From: Dehalococcoidia bacterium
GTDB taxonomy: Bacteria; Chloroflexota; Dehalococcoidia; Lucifugimonadales; Lucifugimonadaceae
Assembly: GCA_029936485.1 (NCBI GenBank)
Contig: JAPYSM010000004.1
Location: 1-33,471 of the forward strand
Reading direction: 5' to 3'
DNA: 33,471 nt
Both the position numbers and the translations under genes were made by a program. Within the stretch, counting starts at the first letter, position 1, and each line of letters opens with the position of its first letter. Below are positions 6,806 to 14,954 of this stretch, piece by piece. A model generated the notes under the pieces. It was not told the origin of the DNA. It did not search any database and was given only the letters and a program-made list of their open reading frames with translations.

Positions 6806-7660
6806 ATGGTTGCCAAGTCAAAGGATACCGGAATCGACTCTGAAGCGGATGGTGTTTCCACCGTCACAGAAGCGCTTCGGAACTACACCCTGACAATCGC
6901 CGAGGACGACCGGCCCACTGCAAGCGCGGAGCTGGGAAGGTTCGTAAGGTGGTTGGGTAATGGCCGCTCGCTTGACTCACTGGCACCGCCAGAAATTGGC
7001 GACTACAGCGACCACATCGGAGCGCACGGAACGGCTCCCGACGCGGTTGACCGGCTGGCCATCGTAAAGCTCTTCCTTGCCCATCTGAAGAAGAAGGAAT
7101 ATATCGAGGTGAACCTTGCGCAGCACCTCCGGCTTCGAAGAGGACGCGGCACCGCTACCGCAGCAAGGATGGCATCAGCTGCCTCCGCGGGTACGGGAGC
7201 ACGACTAACCAAGTCAGGGCACCAGCAGATGCAAAATCAGCTGGCCGAGCTAATCATTCAGCGGACCCAGTTTTCGGAAGACATCCGAAAGGCTGCAGCT
7301 GACAAGGACGTCCGTGAGAACGCGCCGTTAGAAGCGGCGCGCGAGGCTCACGGTATGGTTAGCCTGAAGATCGGTGAGATTGAGGAGACCCTCAGGGGTG
7401 CCGAGATCATCACTGAGCGTAATGGCACACGAAAAAAAGGCGTCGTACGGCTTGGCGGTCGAGTGACCATCAAAGAACTCGGTTCCGGACGTGCTACGGC
7501 CGTCCAACTGGTCCACCCGGATGAGGCCAATCCTCTCTCAGGAAAGATGTCCAGCGGTTCGCCCGTCGGCGGAGCGATCATCGGCCACACGGTTGGCGAC
7601 ACAGTGACTGTTGATACGCCGGCCGGCAGGAAGAAGTTCGAGATCGTCAAGGCCAACTAG
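6806..7660 (+). CDS. greA: GreA-type transcript cleavage factor with N-terminal recombinase-like core-binding domain
   Basis: A 284-aa protein in two parts. Residues about 135-284 are a GreA/GreB factor, which enters the RNA polymerase secondary channel and stimulates cleavage of backtracked RNA. They comprise a coiled-coil with the acidic tip DVREN (D168, E171) followed by PLEAAREAH, and a C-terminal FKBP-like domain (GGRVTIKEL; GHTVGDTVTVDTPAG near the end). Residues about 20-112 are absent from ordinary GreA (about 158 aa). They resemble the SAM-like N-terminal core-binding domain of tyrosine recombinases (NYTLTIAEDDRPTAS, RFVRWLG, DYSDHIG, VKLFLAHLKKKEYI). The catalytic recombinase domain is absent. 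The two parts are joined by an Arg/Ala/Gly linker. The extra domain could bind DNA near polymerase. The Gre call is firm; the N-domain call is moderate. Confidence 0.85.
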   Translation: MVAKSKDTGIDSEADGVSTVTEALRNYTLTIAEDDRPTASAELGRFVRWLGNGRSLDSLAPPEIGDYSDHIGAHGTAPDAVDRLAIVKLFLAHLKKKEYIEVNLAQHLRLRRGRGTATAARMASAASAGTGARLTKSGHQQMQNQLAELIIQRTQFSEDIRKAAADKDVRENAPLEAAREAHGMVSLKIGEIEETLRGAEIITERNGTRKKGVVRLGGRVTIKELGSGRATAVQLVHPDEANPLSGKMSSGSPVGGAIIGHTVGDTVTVDTPAGRKKFEIVKAN

Positions 7661-7690
7661 TCGGCCTCTTTTCAATGAACTATCGGCCCG

Positions 7691-7711
7691 TATTGGGCCA
7701 ATAGCCCAATA
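7691..7711 (+). terminator. Hairpin after the greA-like gene
   Basis: TATTGGGC (7691-7698) and GCCCAATA (7704-7711) form a perfect 8-bp stem with a 5-nt loop, 31 nt after the stop codon. No T-run follows, so termination is plausible but not certain. I see no convincing feature in the remaining 190 nt before the TerC gene. Confidence 0.4.
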
Positions 7712-7901
7712 AGTTCCAAGTCAATTCGCTACACGTTTCCATCACGTTAAGCCACGATATAAACGCCACGGATGACTACGCGCATGCCTCGCAAGCGACC
7801 GTGACAAGACGTTCTCTCCCGAGCCACATCAGTTCATTACGTAAAAAGGCGTGCAAAGACTCCGCACCAGCGCGATCTAGTCGGTCGGAGTTACAGCTCT
7901 G

Positions 7902-8867
7902 ATGATGCTGTCAGACCAGCTATGGGTTTGGATTTCCTTCAACACGCTGTTGGTCATCTTGCTCTTCTTGGATCTCGTGGTCCTCGGTCGCGCCCGGACC
8001 GTCTCGATGCGGGAAGCGGTGCTCGGGACGATCTCCTGGACGGCTATAGCATTCGCCGTTAACGGGGCGATATTCTTCTTCGGTAGCAAGGCCGAGGGCA
8101 CGGATTTCCTGACCGCGTACATCGTTGAACGCGCGCTCAGTATCGACAACCTCTTCGTGTTTCTGGTGATCTTCACGTACTTCGGCGTCCCCAAACAGTT
8201 TCAGATGCGCGCACTGCTATGGGGGATCATCGGCGCACTTGTGGCGCGCGCCGTTTTCATCACAGCCGGTGTCGCCGTGATCAACGCTTTTGAGCCGGTC
8301 GTATATGTGCTCGGAGCCTTCCTCATCTACACGGCATACAAATTGGCAACGTCTGGCGACTCCGAGATAGACCCCGAGAGAAACATCGCTCTCAGGTTGG
8401 CCAGAAAGTACTTCACGGTATCCGACGATTACGACGGCCAAAAGATGTTCACGCGTATCGGCGGCAGCGCGCGTGCCATCACGCCCATGCTCCTCGTCGT
8501 CATCGTCCTCGCTACGACGGACGTCGTGTTCGCCGTTGACTCCATTCCATCGGTCCTGGCGATAACAACGGACGGCTTCATCGTCTGGAGTTCAAACGCC
8601 ATGGCGGTACTTGGCATGCGGCCGTTGTTCTTCGTTCTTGCCGGCGCTGTCGCTCATTTCCGATATCTCCAATACGGTCTCGCAGCGGTTCTAGGGTTCG
8701 TCGGATTCAAAATGATCTCGGAAGAGTTCATCCACATAGAGACCATCCTCTCCCTTGCCGTGATTGTGGCCGCTCTGGGGGTTAGCATGCTGGCGTCCTG
8801 GGTGTTGCCAGATCGGGATCCAGAAGAGGCCGATGGACCAGGAGAATCGACCGAGGTAGAGGGTTAA
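7902..8867 (+). CDS. TerC/Alx-family integral membrane protein
   Basis: A 321-aa polytopic membrane protein of the TerC family, whose members are linked to tellurite resistance and, for Alx and related proteins, to manganese export and metal loading of exported proteins. The two internally related signatures are present: ERALSIDNLFVF (76-87) with D82, and TTDVVFAVDSIPS (205-217) with D207 and D213. These acidic residues lie in membrane segments and are the likely metal-binding sites. About eight hydrophobic segments can be seen, with an acidic cytosolic C-tail. There are two adjacent ATGs; GGAG lies 11 nt before the first. I looked for a yybP-ykoY manganese riboswitch upstream and did not see one. 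Confidence 0.9.
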   Translation: MMLSDQLWVWISFNTLLVILLFLDLVVLGRARTVSMREAVLGTISWTAIAFAVNGAIFFFGSKAEGTDFLTAYIVERALSIDNLFVFLVIFTYFGVPKQFQMRALLWGIIGALVARAVFITAGVAVINAFEPVVYVLGAFLIYTAYKLATSGDSEIDPERNIALRLARKYFTVSDDYDGQKMFTRIGGSARAITPMLLVVIVLATTDVVFAVDSIPSVLAITTDGFIVWSSNAMAVLGMRPLFFVLAGAVAHFRYLQYGLAAVLGFVGFKMISEEFIHIETILSLAVIVAALGVSMLASWVLPDRDPEEADGPGESTEVEG

Positions 8868-8913
8868 CCCCCCGCTTTTAAGCAGACGTCACCACGAGAG
8901 GAAATCGAACAAG

Positions 8914-11805
8914 ATGGCCATCAGTGCGCGGAGCGATCTCGCTGCAGACCTTAGAAGTGTCGTGCAGGGTGAGGTCCGATTCGACAGCTACTCTCGTGCC
9001 CTTTACAGCCAGGACGCCAGCATTTACTCGATGGAGCCAGCAGGGGTGGTCCTGCCGAAGTCCGTGGAGGACACTCAGGCCGTCCTTGAGATCTGTAACC
9101 GCAATGGTGTGAAGGTGCTAAGCCGTGGCGGCGGGACCGGGTTGTCCGGCCAAACGGTGCAGGAAGGCGCAGTCGTCATCGATTACACCAAGTACATGCA
9201 CGATGTGCTTGAGATCAATGTGGAAGAGCAGTGGGTCCGCACCCAACCCGGCATAACGCTCACAGAGTTGAACCGGCAATTGCGTCCACACGGCCTGATG
9301 TTCACACCTGACCCGAGCACAGCCAGCCGGGCTACTGTCGGCGGGGCGATGGGCAACAACTCCTGTGGCGCGCACTCGATCATCTATGGAAAGACCGTTG
9401 ACCATGTGCTTGGGCAGGACGTTGTTCTCTCCGACGGAGGTATTGCCAATTTTGAAAACGTCTCCGGTGCCGCACTGGAGGCCAAGTTAAGGGTCGGCGG
9501 ACTTGAGGGCGATATTTATCGCACCGTCCGCGACGTTGCGTCACGTGCCGCCCCGCTTGTCGAGGCTAATTTCCCGAAGGTGTTAAGACGGGTCGGCGGT
9601 TACAACCTTGACCTCGTGAATGAGCCGGGCGGACTCAACCTCGCACAGCTCATGGTCGGTTCTGAGGGCACGCTGGCCGCCGTCACGTCCGCGCGACTGA
9701 ACCTCGTGAAAATCCCCGAGTTTTCCGGACTCGCCGTCCTGCATTTCAAGGGTCTGGACGAGGCGATGGAGGCCACCGTCGCCACGCTTGAGCACGATCC
9801 ATCTGCGGTCGAGCACATCGGCGCGATCATCATCACGCAGGCCCGCCGACACATCAGCTTCTCCCGGAATCTCGGCTTCCTTCAGGGCGAGCCGACTGAC
9901 ATTCTCGTCGTCGAGTTCAACGGGAATTCTCAAGAGGAGATCTCTGACAAGTTCGACAAACTCGAACAGGACATGACCCGAAAAGAACTCGGGTTCGCCG
10001 TGACACGACTCCACACCGCGGCCGAACAGGCCCAAGTGTGGTCCATGCGCGAGAACGGACTCGGGCTGATGAATAACATCGAGGGCAGCGCCAAACCGCT
10101 TCCGTTTGTGGAAGACACCGCCGTCGCACCCGAAAAGTTGCCCGAGTACGTACGTCGATTCCAAGAGATCATAAAGAACTCCGGCACCGAGGCCGGCTAC
10201 TACGGCCACGCCTCAGTGGGCTGCATGCACATCCGTCCGTTGATCGACATCAAAACCCGAGAGGGCATGGATCGGCTCTACAAGATCAGTGACGAGGTGT
10301 CCGATCTCCTGAAGGAGTTCGGTGGTTCCATGACCGGAGAGCACGGCGATGGTATTGTGCGCGGTTTCTGGACCGAGAAGATGTTTGGATCGGAGTTGGT
10401 TGAGAACTTCCGCGAGGTGAAGAGGGCGTTCGACCCAAAGACGATCATGAATCCGGGGAAGATTTTCGATACGCCCCACATTCTGGATAATCTGCGATTT
10501 GGCGATGAATACCATTCGCACGAAATTGAAACGCGCCTGGACTTCACGGCCGAAGGCGGCTTTGCCGGAGCCGTCGAGATGTGCAACGGCGTCGGCGCGT
10601 GCCGCAAGCTCAACCTGGGTGCCATGTGCCCTTCGTACATGGCGACCCGCGAGGAGGAGCACACGACGCGCGGCCGGGCAAACGTGCTTCGGGCGGCGAT
10701 CTCGGGCAAGTTCCCGGTCGATCAACTTACCTCCAAGCGTACATTCGAAGTGCTGGACCTTTGCCTGGAGTGCAAGTCATGTAAGGCGGAATGCCCCTCA
10801 AATGTGGACATGGCCAAGATCAAATACGAGTTCCTCCATCAGTACTACAAGACCCACAAGGTGCCGCGGCGTTCAAGGATGGTCGCCGATATCCACAAGA
10901 CGAACGCCCGAATGGCGCCGATCGCCCCGGTAGCGAACGCCATAACTCAGAGCGCTCCGATGCGGTGGGCGCTGGACAAACTTGTTGGCTTTTCATCGGA
11001 TCGGCCTGCGCCTCCAGTGGTCCGGAACACCTTCCAGAGGTGGTTCGACAAACGGAAGGCGCCGACCGGAACGTTCCCCCGCGGACAAATCGTGCTGTTC
11101 CACGACACCTTCATGAATTTCAACTACCCGTCGATCGGCGTCGCAGCGACGGACCTGCTTGAGGCACTCGGTTTCGAGGTCATCATCCTCAAAGACCGCA
11201 AGTGCTGCGGTCGCCCGATGATCTCAAAGGGGCTGCTGGACATGGCCGGCGAGAACGCCCGTTACAACGTCGATCTCCTGTACGAGTACGTTGAGCGCGG
11301 GATCAAGATCGCCGGTTGTGAGTCATCGTGTGTGATGACGATCAAGGACGAATACCCTGATCTCCTGGGCGGGGATGAAAAGGCTCGAGCGGTTGCGGAT
11401 AACACCGTGATGCTTGAGGAAATCATCGCCAACTGCCTTGGCGATGATGGGCCACAGCTTGAGTTCACAAATATGTCAAAGAAGGTCCAGTTTCTGGGCC
11501 ACTGTCACCAACGGGCGCTCACCGGCCTCAATTCCAGTATCAAGGCGCTAAACCTGCCACCTAACTTCGAGGTGATTGATATCCCGGCCGGTTGCTGCGG
11601 CATGGCGGGATCTTTCGGATACGAAAAAGAGCACGTCGAGGTGTCCATGGCTGCTGGCGAAGAGCGTTTCTTCCCATATGTCCGGAACAATCCAGACGCA
11701 GAGGTTTGCGTCACCGGCATCTCGTGCCGGGAACAGACATCCTTTGGCACGGGCCGTACCGCACGTCACCTCGTGGAAGTGCTGGCCGACGCTCTGAAGA
11801 AATAG
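8914..11805 (+). CDS. FAD/4Fe-4S D-2-hydroxyacid dehydrogenase (GlcD-GlcF fusion, YdiJ-like)
   Basis: A 963-aa flavoprotein fused to an iron-sulfur electron-transfer module. An N-terminal PCMH-type FAD domain contains GGGTGLSGQ and GNNSCGAHSI. It is followed by an FAD-oxidase C domain with GEHGDGIVRG. Near residue 555 a ferredoxin-like region starts (CNGVGAC, then CP), and near 616 there is CLECKSCKAECP. Two CCG domains follow, with KCCGRP near 763 and GCCGMAGS near 893. The order matches the single-chain D-lactate, glycolate or D-2-hydroxyglutarate dehydrogenases of the YdiJ type, which oxidise a D-2-hydroxyacid and pass electrons to the quinone pool. The exact substrate cannot be read from sequence. 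It starts at the ATG 46 nt after the TerC gene, with GAGAGGAAAT upstream, so co-transcription is possible. Confidence 0.9.
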   Translation: MAISARSDLAADLRSVVQGEVRFDSYSRALYSQDASIYSMEPAGVVLPKSVEDTQAVLEICNRNGVKVLSRGGGTGLSGQTVQEGAVVIDYTKYMHDVLEINVEEQWVRTQPGITLTELNRQLRPHGLMFTPDPSTASRATVGGAMGNNSCGAHSIIYGKTVDHVLGQDVVLSDGGIANFENVSGAALEAKLRVGGLEGDIYRTVRDVASRAAPLVEANFPKVLRRVGGYNLDLVNEPGGLNLAQLMVGSEGTLAAVTSARLNLVKIPEFSGLAVLHFKGLDEAMEATVATLEHDPSAVEHIGAIIITQARRHISFSRNLGFLQGEPTDILVVEFNGNSQEEISDKFDKLEQDMTRKELGFAVTRLHTAAEQAQVWSMRENGLGLMNNIEGSAKPLPFVEDTAVAPEKLPEYVRRFQEIIKNSGTEAGYYGHASVGCMHIRPLIDIKTREGMDRLYKISDEVSDLLKEFGGSMTGEHGDGIVRGFWTEKMFGSELVENFREVKRAFDPKTIMNPGKIFDTPHILDNLRFGDEYHSHEIETRLDFTAEGGFAGAVEMCNGVGACRKLNLGAMCPSYMATREEEHTTRGRANVLRAAISGKFPVDQLTSKRTFEVLDLCLECKSCKAECPSNVDMAKIKYEFLHQYYKTHKVPRRSRMVADIHKTNARMAPIAPVANAITQSAPMRWALDKLVGFSSDRPAPPVVRNTFQRWFDKRKAPTGTFPRGQIVLFHDTFMNFNYPSIGVAATDLLEALGFEVIILKDRKCCGRPMISKGLLDMAGENARYNVDLLYEYVERGIKIAGCESSCVMTIKDEYPDLLGGDEKARAVADNTVMLEEIIANCLGDDGPQLEFTNMSKKVQFLGHCHQRALTGLNSSIKALNLPPNFEVIDIPAGCCGMAGSFGYEKEHVEVSMAAGEERFFPYVRNNPDAEVCVTGISCREQTSFGTGRTARHLVEVLADALKK

Positions 11806-12079
11806 ACTTCGGGTGGGCGGTCCGCTGGCCAGCTTTACGATGTTGTTGAGAACATTGCTGTGCACATGGACCTCTCGTCCGTGCCGCGAAGCTCTTGGAG
11901 ATTCTAGGTACGCGCTTGGACCTAAAAATGCGGATCTACCCTGTCCGGGTATGGTCTGGTCGACCCAAGGGCGTATCGCGCGCCCCTATCGTGTTACTGG
12001 GCTGAAGTCTGTGTCGTGTGTACGATTCGACCACTTCGCGATGATGATCTAGCAAGGCACACACGGGAGGTTAGCCTAA

Positions 12080-12943
12080 TTGGAGATCGTGTTCTTGGAT
12101 CACGCGTGGTCGCGTGATGTGACTAAGGTCGGCGGTAAGGGGGCTGGGCTCGGTCGATTAGCTGGGGGTTTTGCGGTCCCTCCCGCATTTAACCTGACTG
12201 TGGATGCGTTCAATCGGTGGGGAGATTGCCGGCACAATTCCCCTGACCCACCTGACGACATGATGCAGGCTGTCGCTGCCGCGTACGCCACGCTGGGAAC
12301 GTTGTGCGACACCGACGATCCAGACGTCGCCGTGCGTTCCTCCGCCGTGGATGAAGACGGCAGCGACAACTCATTCGCCGGACAGCACGACACTTTTCTC
12401 AATGTGAAGGGGGAAGATGCTGTCGCTAGAGCCATTGTCCGTTGCTGGTCCTCGTTGGACGGCGATGTTGCCATGGACTACCGGCGCCAGAGCGGTCTCG
12501 CAGTGGATAACGCCGTCATGGCGGTCGTTGTTCAGCAGATGGTACCGGCCGATATTGCGGGGGTGGCCTTCAGCGCTAACCCGATCAGCGGCGATCTCGG
12601 GCAGGTTGTCATTAACTCGAGTTGGGGGCTGGGCGAAAGCATCGTCAGCGGCACGGTTACTCCGGACATGTACACGATCAAAAAATCGGACACGATTCTT
12701 GTTTCGGCCCAGATCGCAAATAAGGCAAAGATGACCATCTCCAAAGGAGACGGTACGGAAGAGGTGACTGTTCCCAGAATCATGCGGAAACAGCCATCGA
12801 TGTCTGACGAGCAGGCTCTCGATGTCGCCCGGCTCACAGCCTCACTGGAGAAAGCAGAAGGCCACCCGGTCGATATCGAGTGGGCGTTCTTCAAGGACAA
12901 GCTTTACCTGCTTCAGTGCAGGCCGATAACCACGCTCGGCTGA
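12080..12943 (+). CDS. Stand-alone ATP-grasp domain of the PEP synthase/PPDK family
   Basis: A 287-aa protein corresponding only to the N-terminal nucleotide-binding domain of phosphoenolpyruvate synthase-type enzymes. Matching motifs are GGKGAGLGRL (18-27), AVRSSAVDEDG (84-94), SFAGQHDTFLN (98-108), GLGESIVSG and the closing DIEWAF...QCRPITTLG. The swivelling phosphohistidine domain and the PEP/pyruvate barrel are absent. It would thus need a separate partner, as in two-subunit dikinases such as phenylphosphate synthase, or relatives of rifampicin phosphotransferase. The start is TTG at 12080, with GGGAGG about 9 nt upstream. A broken gene just downstream (13047-13153) looks like that partner, so this gene may now be orphaned. 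Confidence 0.85.
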   Translation: MEIVFLDHAWSRDVTKVGGKGAGLGRLAGGFAVPPAFNLTVDAFNRWGDCRHNSPDPPDDMMQAVAAAYATLGTLCDTDDPDVAVRSSAVDEDGSDNSFAGQHDTFLNVKGEDAVARAIVRCWSSLDGDVAMDYRRQSGLAVDNAVMAVVVQQMVPADIAGVAFSANPISGDLGQVVINSSWGLGESIVSGTVTPDMYTIKKSDTILVSAQIANKAKMTISKGDGTEEVTVPRIMRKQPSMSDEQALDVARLTASLEKAEGHPVDIEWAFFKDKLYLLQCRPITTLG

Positions 12944-13046
12944 AACGACTCTGTAACCGTGCAACGTAAGAGAGTCTCAAAAGATCACGACCCATACCCA
13001 GCACAGGCTCATGTGACGCGTATCAGAGATCTAGGGAGTCGATCAG

Positions 13047-13153
13047 ATGGCAGAGCATCACCTGGAACCGCAACCAATCCCAATCTCGCCGGAGTTCCCG
13101 GTGACATCCGCGGACCCGAAGACGAACAACTGCCGCTCGTACAGGACCGTTAG
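13047..13153 (+). pseudogene. Frameshifted, truncated remnant of the PEP-utilising partner of the ATP-grasp gene
   Basis: A good ribosome-binding site (AGGGAG, 8 nt spacing) precedes the ATG at 13047. The product begins MAEHHLEPQPIPISPEFPVT and then SADP. After that the family-like continuation EDEQLPLVQDR is found in another frame and ends at a TAG. One missing G after the DP codons would join the two frames as DPEDEQLPLVQDR. From memory, proteins carrying the PEP-utilising mobile domain next to such ATP-grasp genes start with this proline-rich segment. Nothing resembling the rest of that protein follows before the MFS gene, so the gene seems both frameshifted and largely deleted. Pseudogene status is likely; the family assignment is moderate. 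Confidence 0.5.
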
Positions 13154-13230
13154 CACGGCAGCAAAGGCTCCAGGGAGTACGTCTGTTTTAGGTTAGATCG
13201 CCACTATTAGCCCCGATAACGTAACGATTC

Positions 13231-13262
13231 CGATCCGCCCCTGTAAAAGTGAGGGCGGATCG
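13231..13262. repeat. Perfect 10-bp inverted repeat upstream of the MFS gene
   Basis: CGATCCGCCC (13231-13240) and GGGCGGATCG (13253-13262) form a 10-bp stem around a 12-nt loop. It lies 60-90 nt before the MFS gene. It could be an operator for a local regulator, a terminator for the upstream gene remnant, or a repeat. No T-run follows on the plus strand. Confidence 0.45.
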
Positions 13263-13321
13263 CCGCGTCTAGATCCATAATCTATTGATCTCGTTTCCAG
13301 GAATCCCAGATAGTCTGATTC

Positions 13322-14809
13322 TTGGACGCCTTGATCCCTGATATTTATCCCACCGAGGAGTCCATCTCGAGCCGAATGCCTGATACATCTGAAGCATCGA
13401 CCATTCCGAGCACTGGTGCGCGTGCGGTCCGTTGGACCGTTATCGCAGTGGTGCTCGGCGCCACATTGATGCCGCTCAACTCCACGATGATTGCCGTGGC
13501 TCTGCCGGAGGTGACCGACGATCTCGGCGTCACAGTGTCCCGTTCGGCGTGGCTTGTGACGGCGTACCTGGTTGCACTTGCGTCACTGCTGCCCCTCACC
13601 GGCGATCTTGCGGATCGGTTCGGAAGACGGCGCATGATCCTGTCCGGACTTACCGTCTTCGGTTTCGCGTCTATAGGATCGGCGGTTTCGCCAGATTTCG
13701 AAACACTCCTAGTCTTCCGAATCCTTCAGGCGATTTCTGGTTCGATGGTATTGCCCGCCGGCTGGGCCGTAATCCGAGAAGTTGTTCCCGAGCACCGGCG
13801 TGCATACGCATTCGGGCTGATGGGTTCAATCATTGGTCTGTCCGCAGGCGCGGGACCGCCTGTCGGCGGCCTTTTGACGGAACTCGCCGGCTGGCGCGCT
13901 ATCTTCTATGTGAACGTCCCCGTTGTGGCATCAGCGTTGTTGCTCGGATGGCGTGTCCTGCCACGGACCCGGCAACGAGATGGGGCCGGGGCCCAATTTG
14001 ATTACGCCGGAGCGATACTACTTCCGATTGTCCTAGCGGGATTGGCTGGGGTGCTCACGGCGATAGCTCGCGGCGCTCCGTGGGCGTTGGTCGGCACAGC
14101 CGCTACGGCCGTCGCCGGTGGCGCTGTACTGCTTGCGTTCATCGAGACACGCTCATCATCTCCGGTAATTCAGCCGCGATTGTTCCAGATACGGGCCTTC
14201 ACCGCGGCGGCGGGCGGAGTGGCGTTCAGCAATATGGCAATGTATGTGACGTTGTTAGCGGTTCCGTTGATGTTGACCGCAAGGGGTGGCTACGCCACGA
14301 TCGAAATAGGACTCGTCCTGATGGCGCTATCGATAGCAGCGTTCATCGTGTCCCCGGTCGCCGGACGTTTTGCAGATCGACTGGGTCGGCGGACCCCCAC
14401 GGTGCTCGGACTGGCGATCTCTACAGCAGCAGCCTTTCCGCTTGCCTTCGAGGGTTCCGATATCTCCGTGCCGGTACTGGTCGCCACCCTGATCGTGTTT
14501 GGCATCGGGTTCGGCATCGCAAATCCCGGTATGCAAACCGGTGCGATCGAGGCCGCCCCCGCAGACCGAACTGCTGCCGCTTCCGGGGTGTACTCCACGA
14601 GCCGTTATTTTGGCAGTATCGTTGGCTCCGCAATCCTCGCAGGACTGATTGGAGCCGACCGGACTAACGTGTCGGGCATAGATGGTGTGTTCATACTGGC
14701 GTTTGTAGCGTCAGCCATTGCACTGGTCTCGGTGATCGGCATGACGGCCCGGAAGCCGGGGGGGTCATCGCCCGAACATACCGGGTCGACGATCGTGGCC
14801 GGAGGCTAG
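13322..14809 (+). CDS. MFS transporter, DHA2 (EmrB/QacA-like) family
   Basis: A 495-aa membrane transporter with about 14 hydrophobic segments, typical of drug:H+ antiporters of the DHA2 branch. Motif A (GDLADRFGRRRM) lies between the second and third membrane segments. The antiporter motif C-like segment GPPVGGLLTELAGWRAIFYVNVP follows segment five. A second motif-A-like loop, GRFADRLGRRTP, is in the C-terminal half. The reading frame is open from a TTG at 13322. The ATG at 13376 (MPDTSEAST) is an alternative that trims 18 residues, and neither has an ideally spaced ribosome-binding site. The substrate is unknown. Confidence 0.88.
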   Translation: MDALIPDIYPTEESISSRMPDTSEASTIPSTGARAVRWTVIAVVLGATLMPLNSTMIAVALPEVTDDLGVTVSRSAWLVTAYLVALASLLPLTGDLADRFGRRRMILSGLTVFGFASIGSAVSPDFETLLVFRILQAISGSMVLPAGWAVIREVVPEHRRAYAFGLMGSIIGLSAGAGPPVGGLLTELAGWRAIFYVNVPVVASALLLGWRVLPRTRQRDGAGAQFDYAGAILLPIVLAGLAGVLTAIARGAPWALVGTAATAVAGGAVLLAFIETRSSSPVIQPRLFQIRAFTAAAGGVAFSNMAMYVTLLAVPLMLTARGGYATIEIGLVLMALSIAAFIVSPVAGRFADRLGRRTPTVLGLAISTAAAFPLAFEGSDISVPVLVATLIVFGIGFGIANPGMQTGAIEAAPADRTAAASGVYSTSRYFGSIVGSAILAGLIGADRTNVSGIDGVFILAFVASAIALVSVIGMTARKPGGSSPEHTGSTIVAGG

Positions 14810-14928
14810 CGGCGGGTCCGGGGCAAGTAATGGGTTGTCTGTAACAACACCTCAGGGGCTGCACTTCCTCCGCCCGGCGTAATTCCTGAATCTCTCGAAG
14901 GACCGAAATACTCGCTTCTTGCCGCTGG

Positions 14929-14946
14929 TGAGCGGAACACCGCTCA
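14929..14946. terminator. Hairpin between convergent MFS and hemL genes
   Basis: TGAGCGG (14929-14935) and CCGCTCA (14940-14946) pair over 7 bp around AACA. It sits between two convergent genes, 9 nt after the hemL stop. It may serve hemL or both strands. No T-run is seen. Confidence 0.4.
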
Positions 14947-14954
14947 GCATGGGT

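Noticed and set aside
7661-7901. Possible yybP-ykoY manganese riboswitch before the TerC-family gene
   Set aside because: The conserved loop sequences of that riboswitch are not present; only a terminator-like hairpin is seen.
9583-10209. 208-codon open frame on the minus strand inside the D-2-hydroxyacid dehydrogenase
   Set aside because: It lies fully antisense to a clearly conserved gene, has no recognisable motif and reflects GC-rich codon use on the opposite strand.
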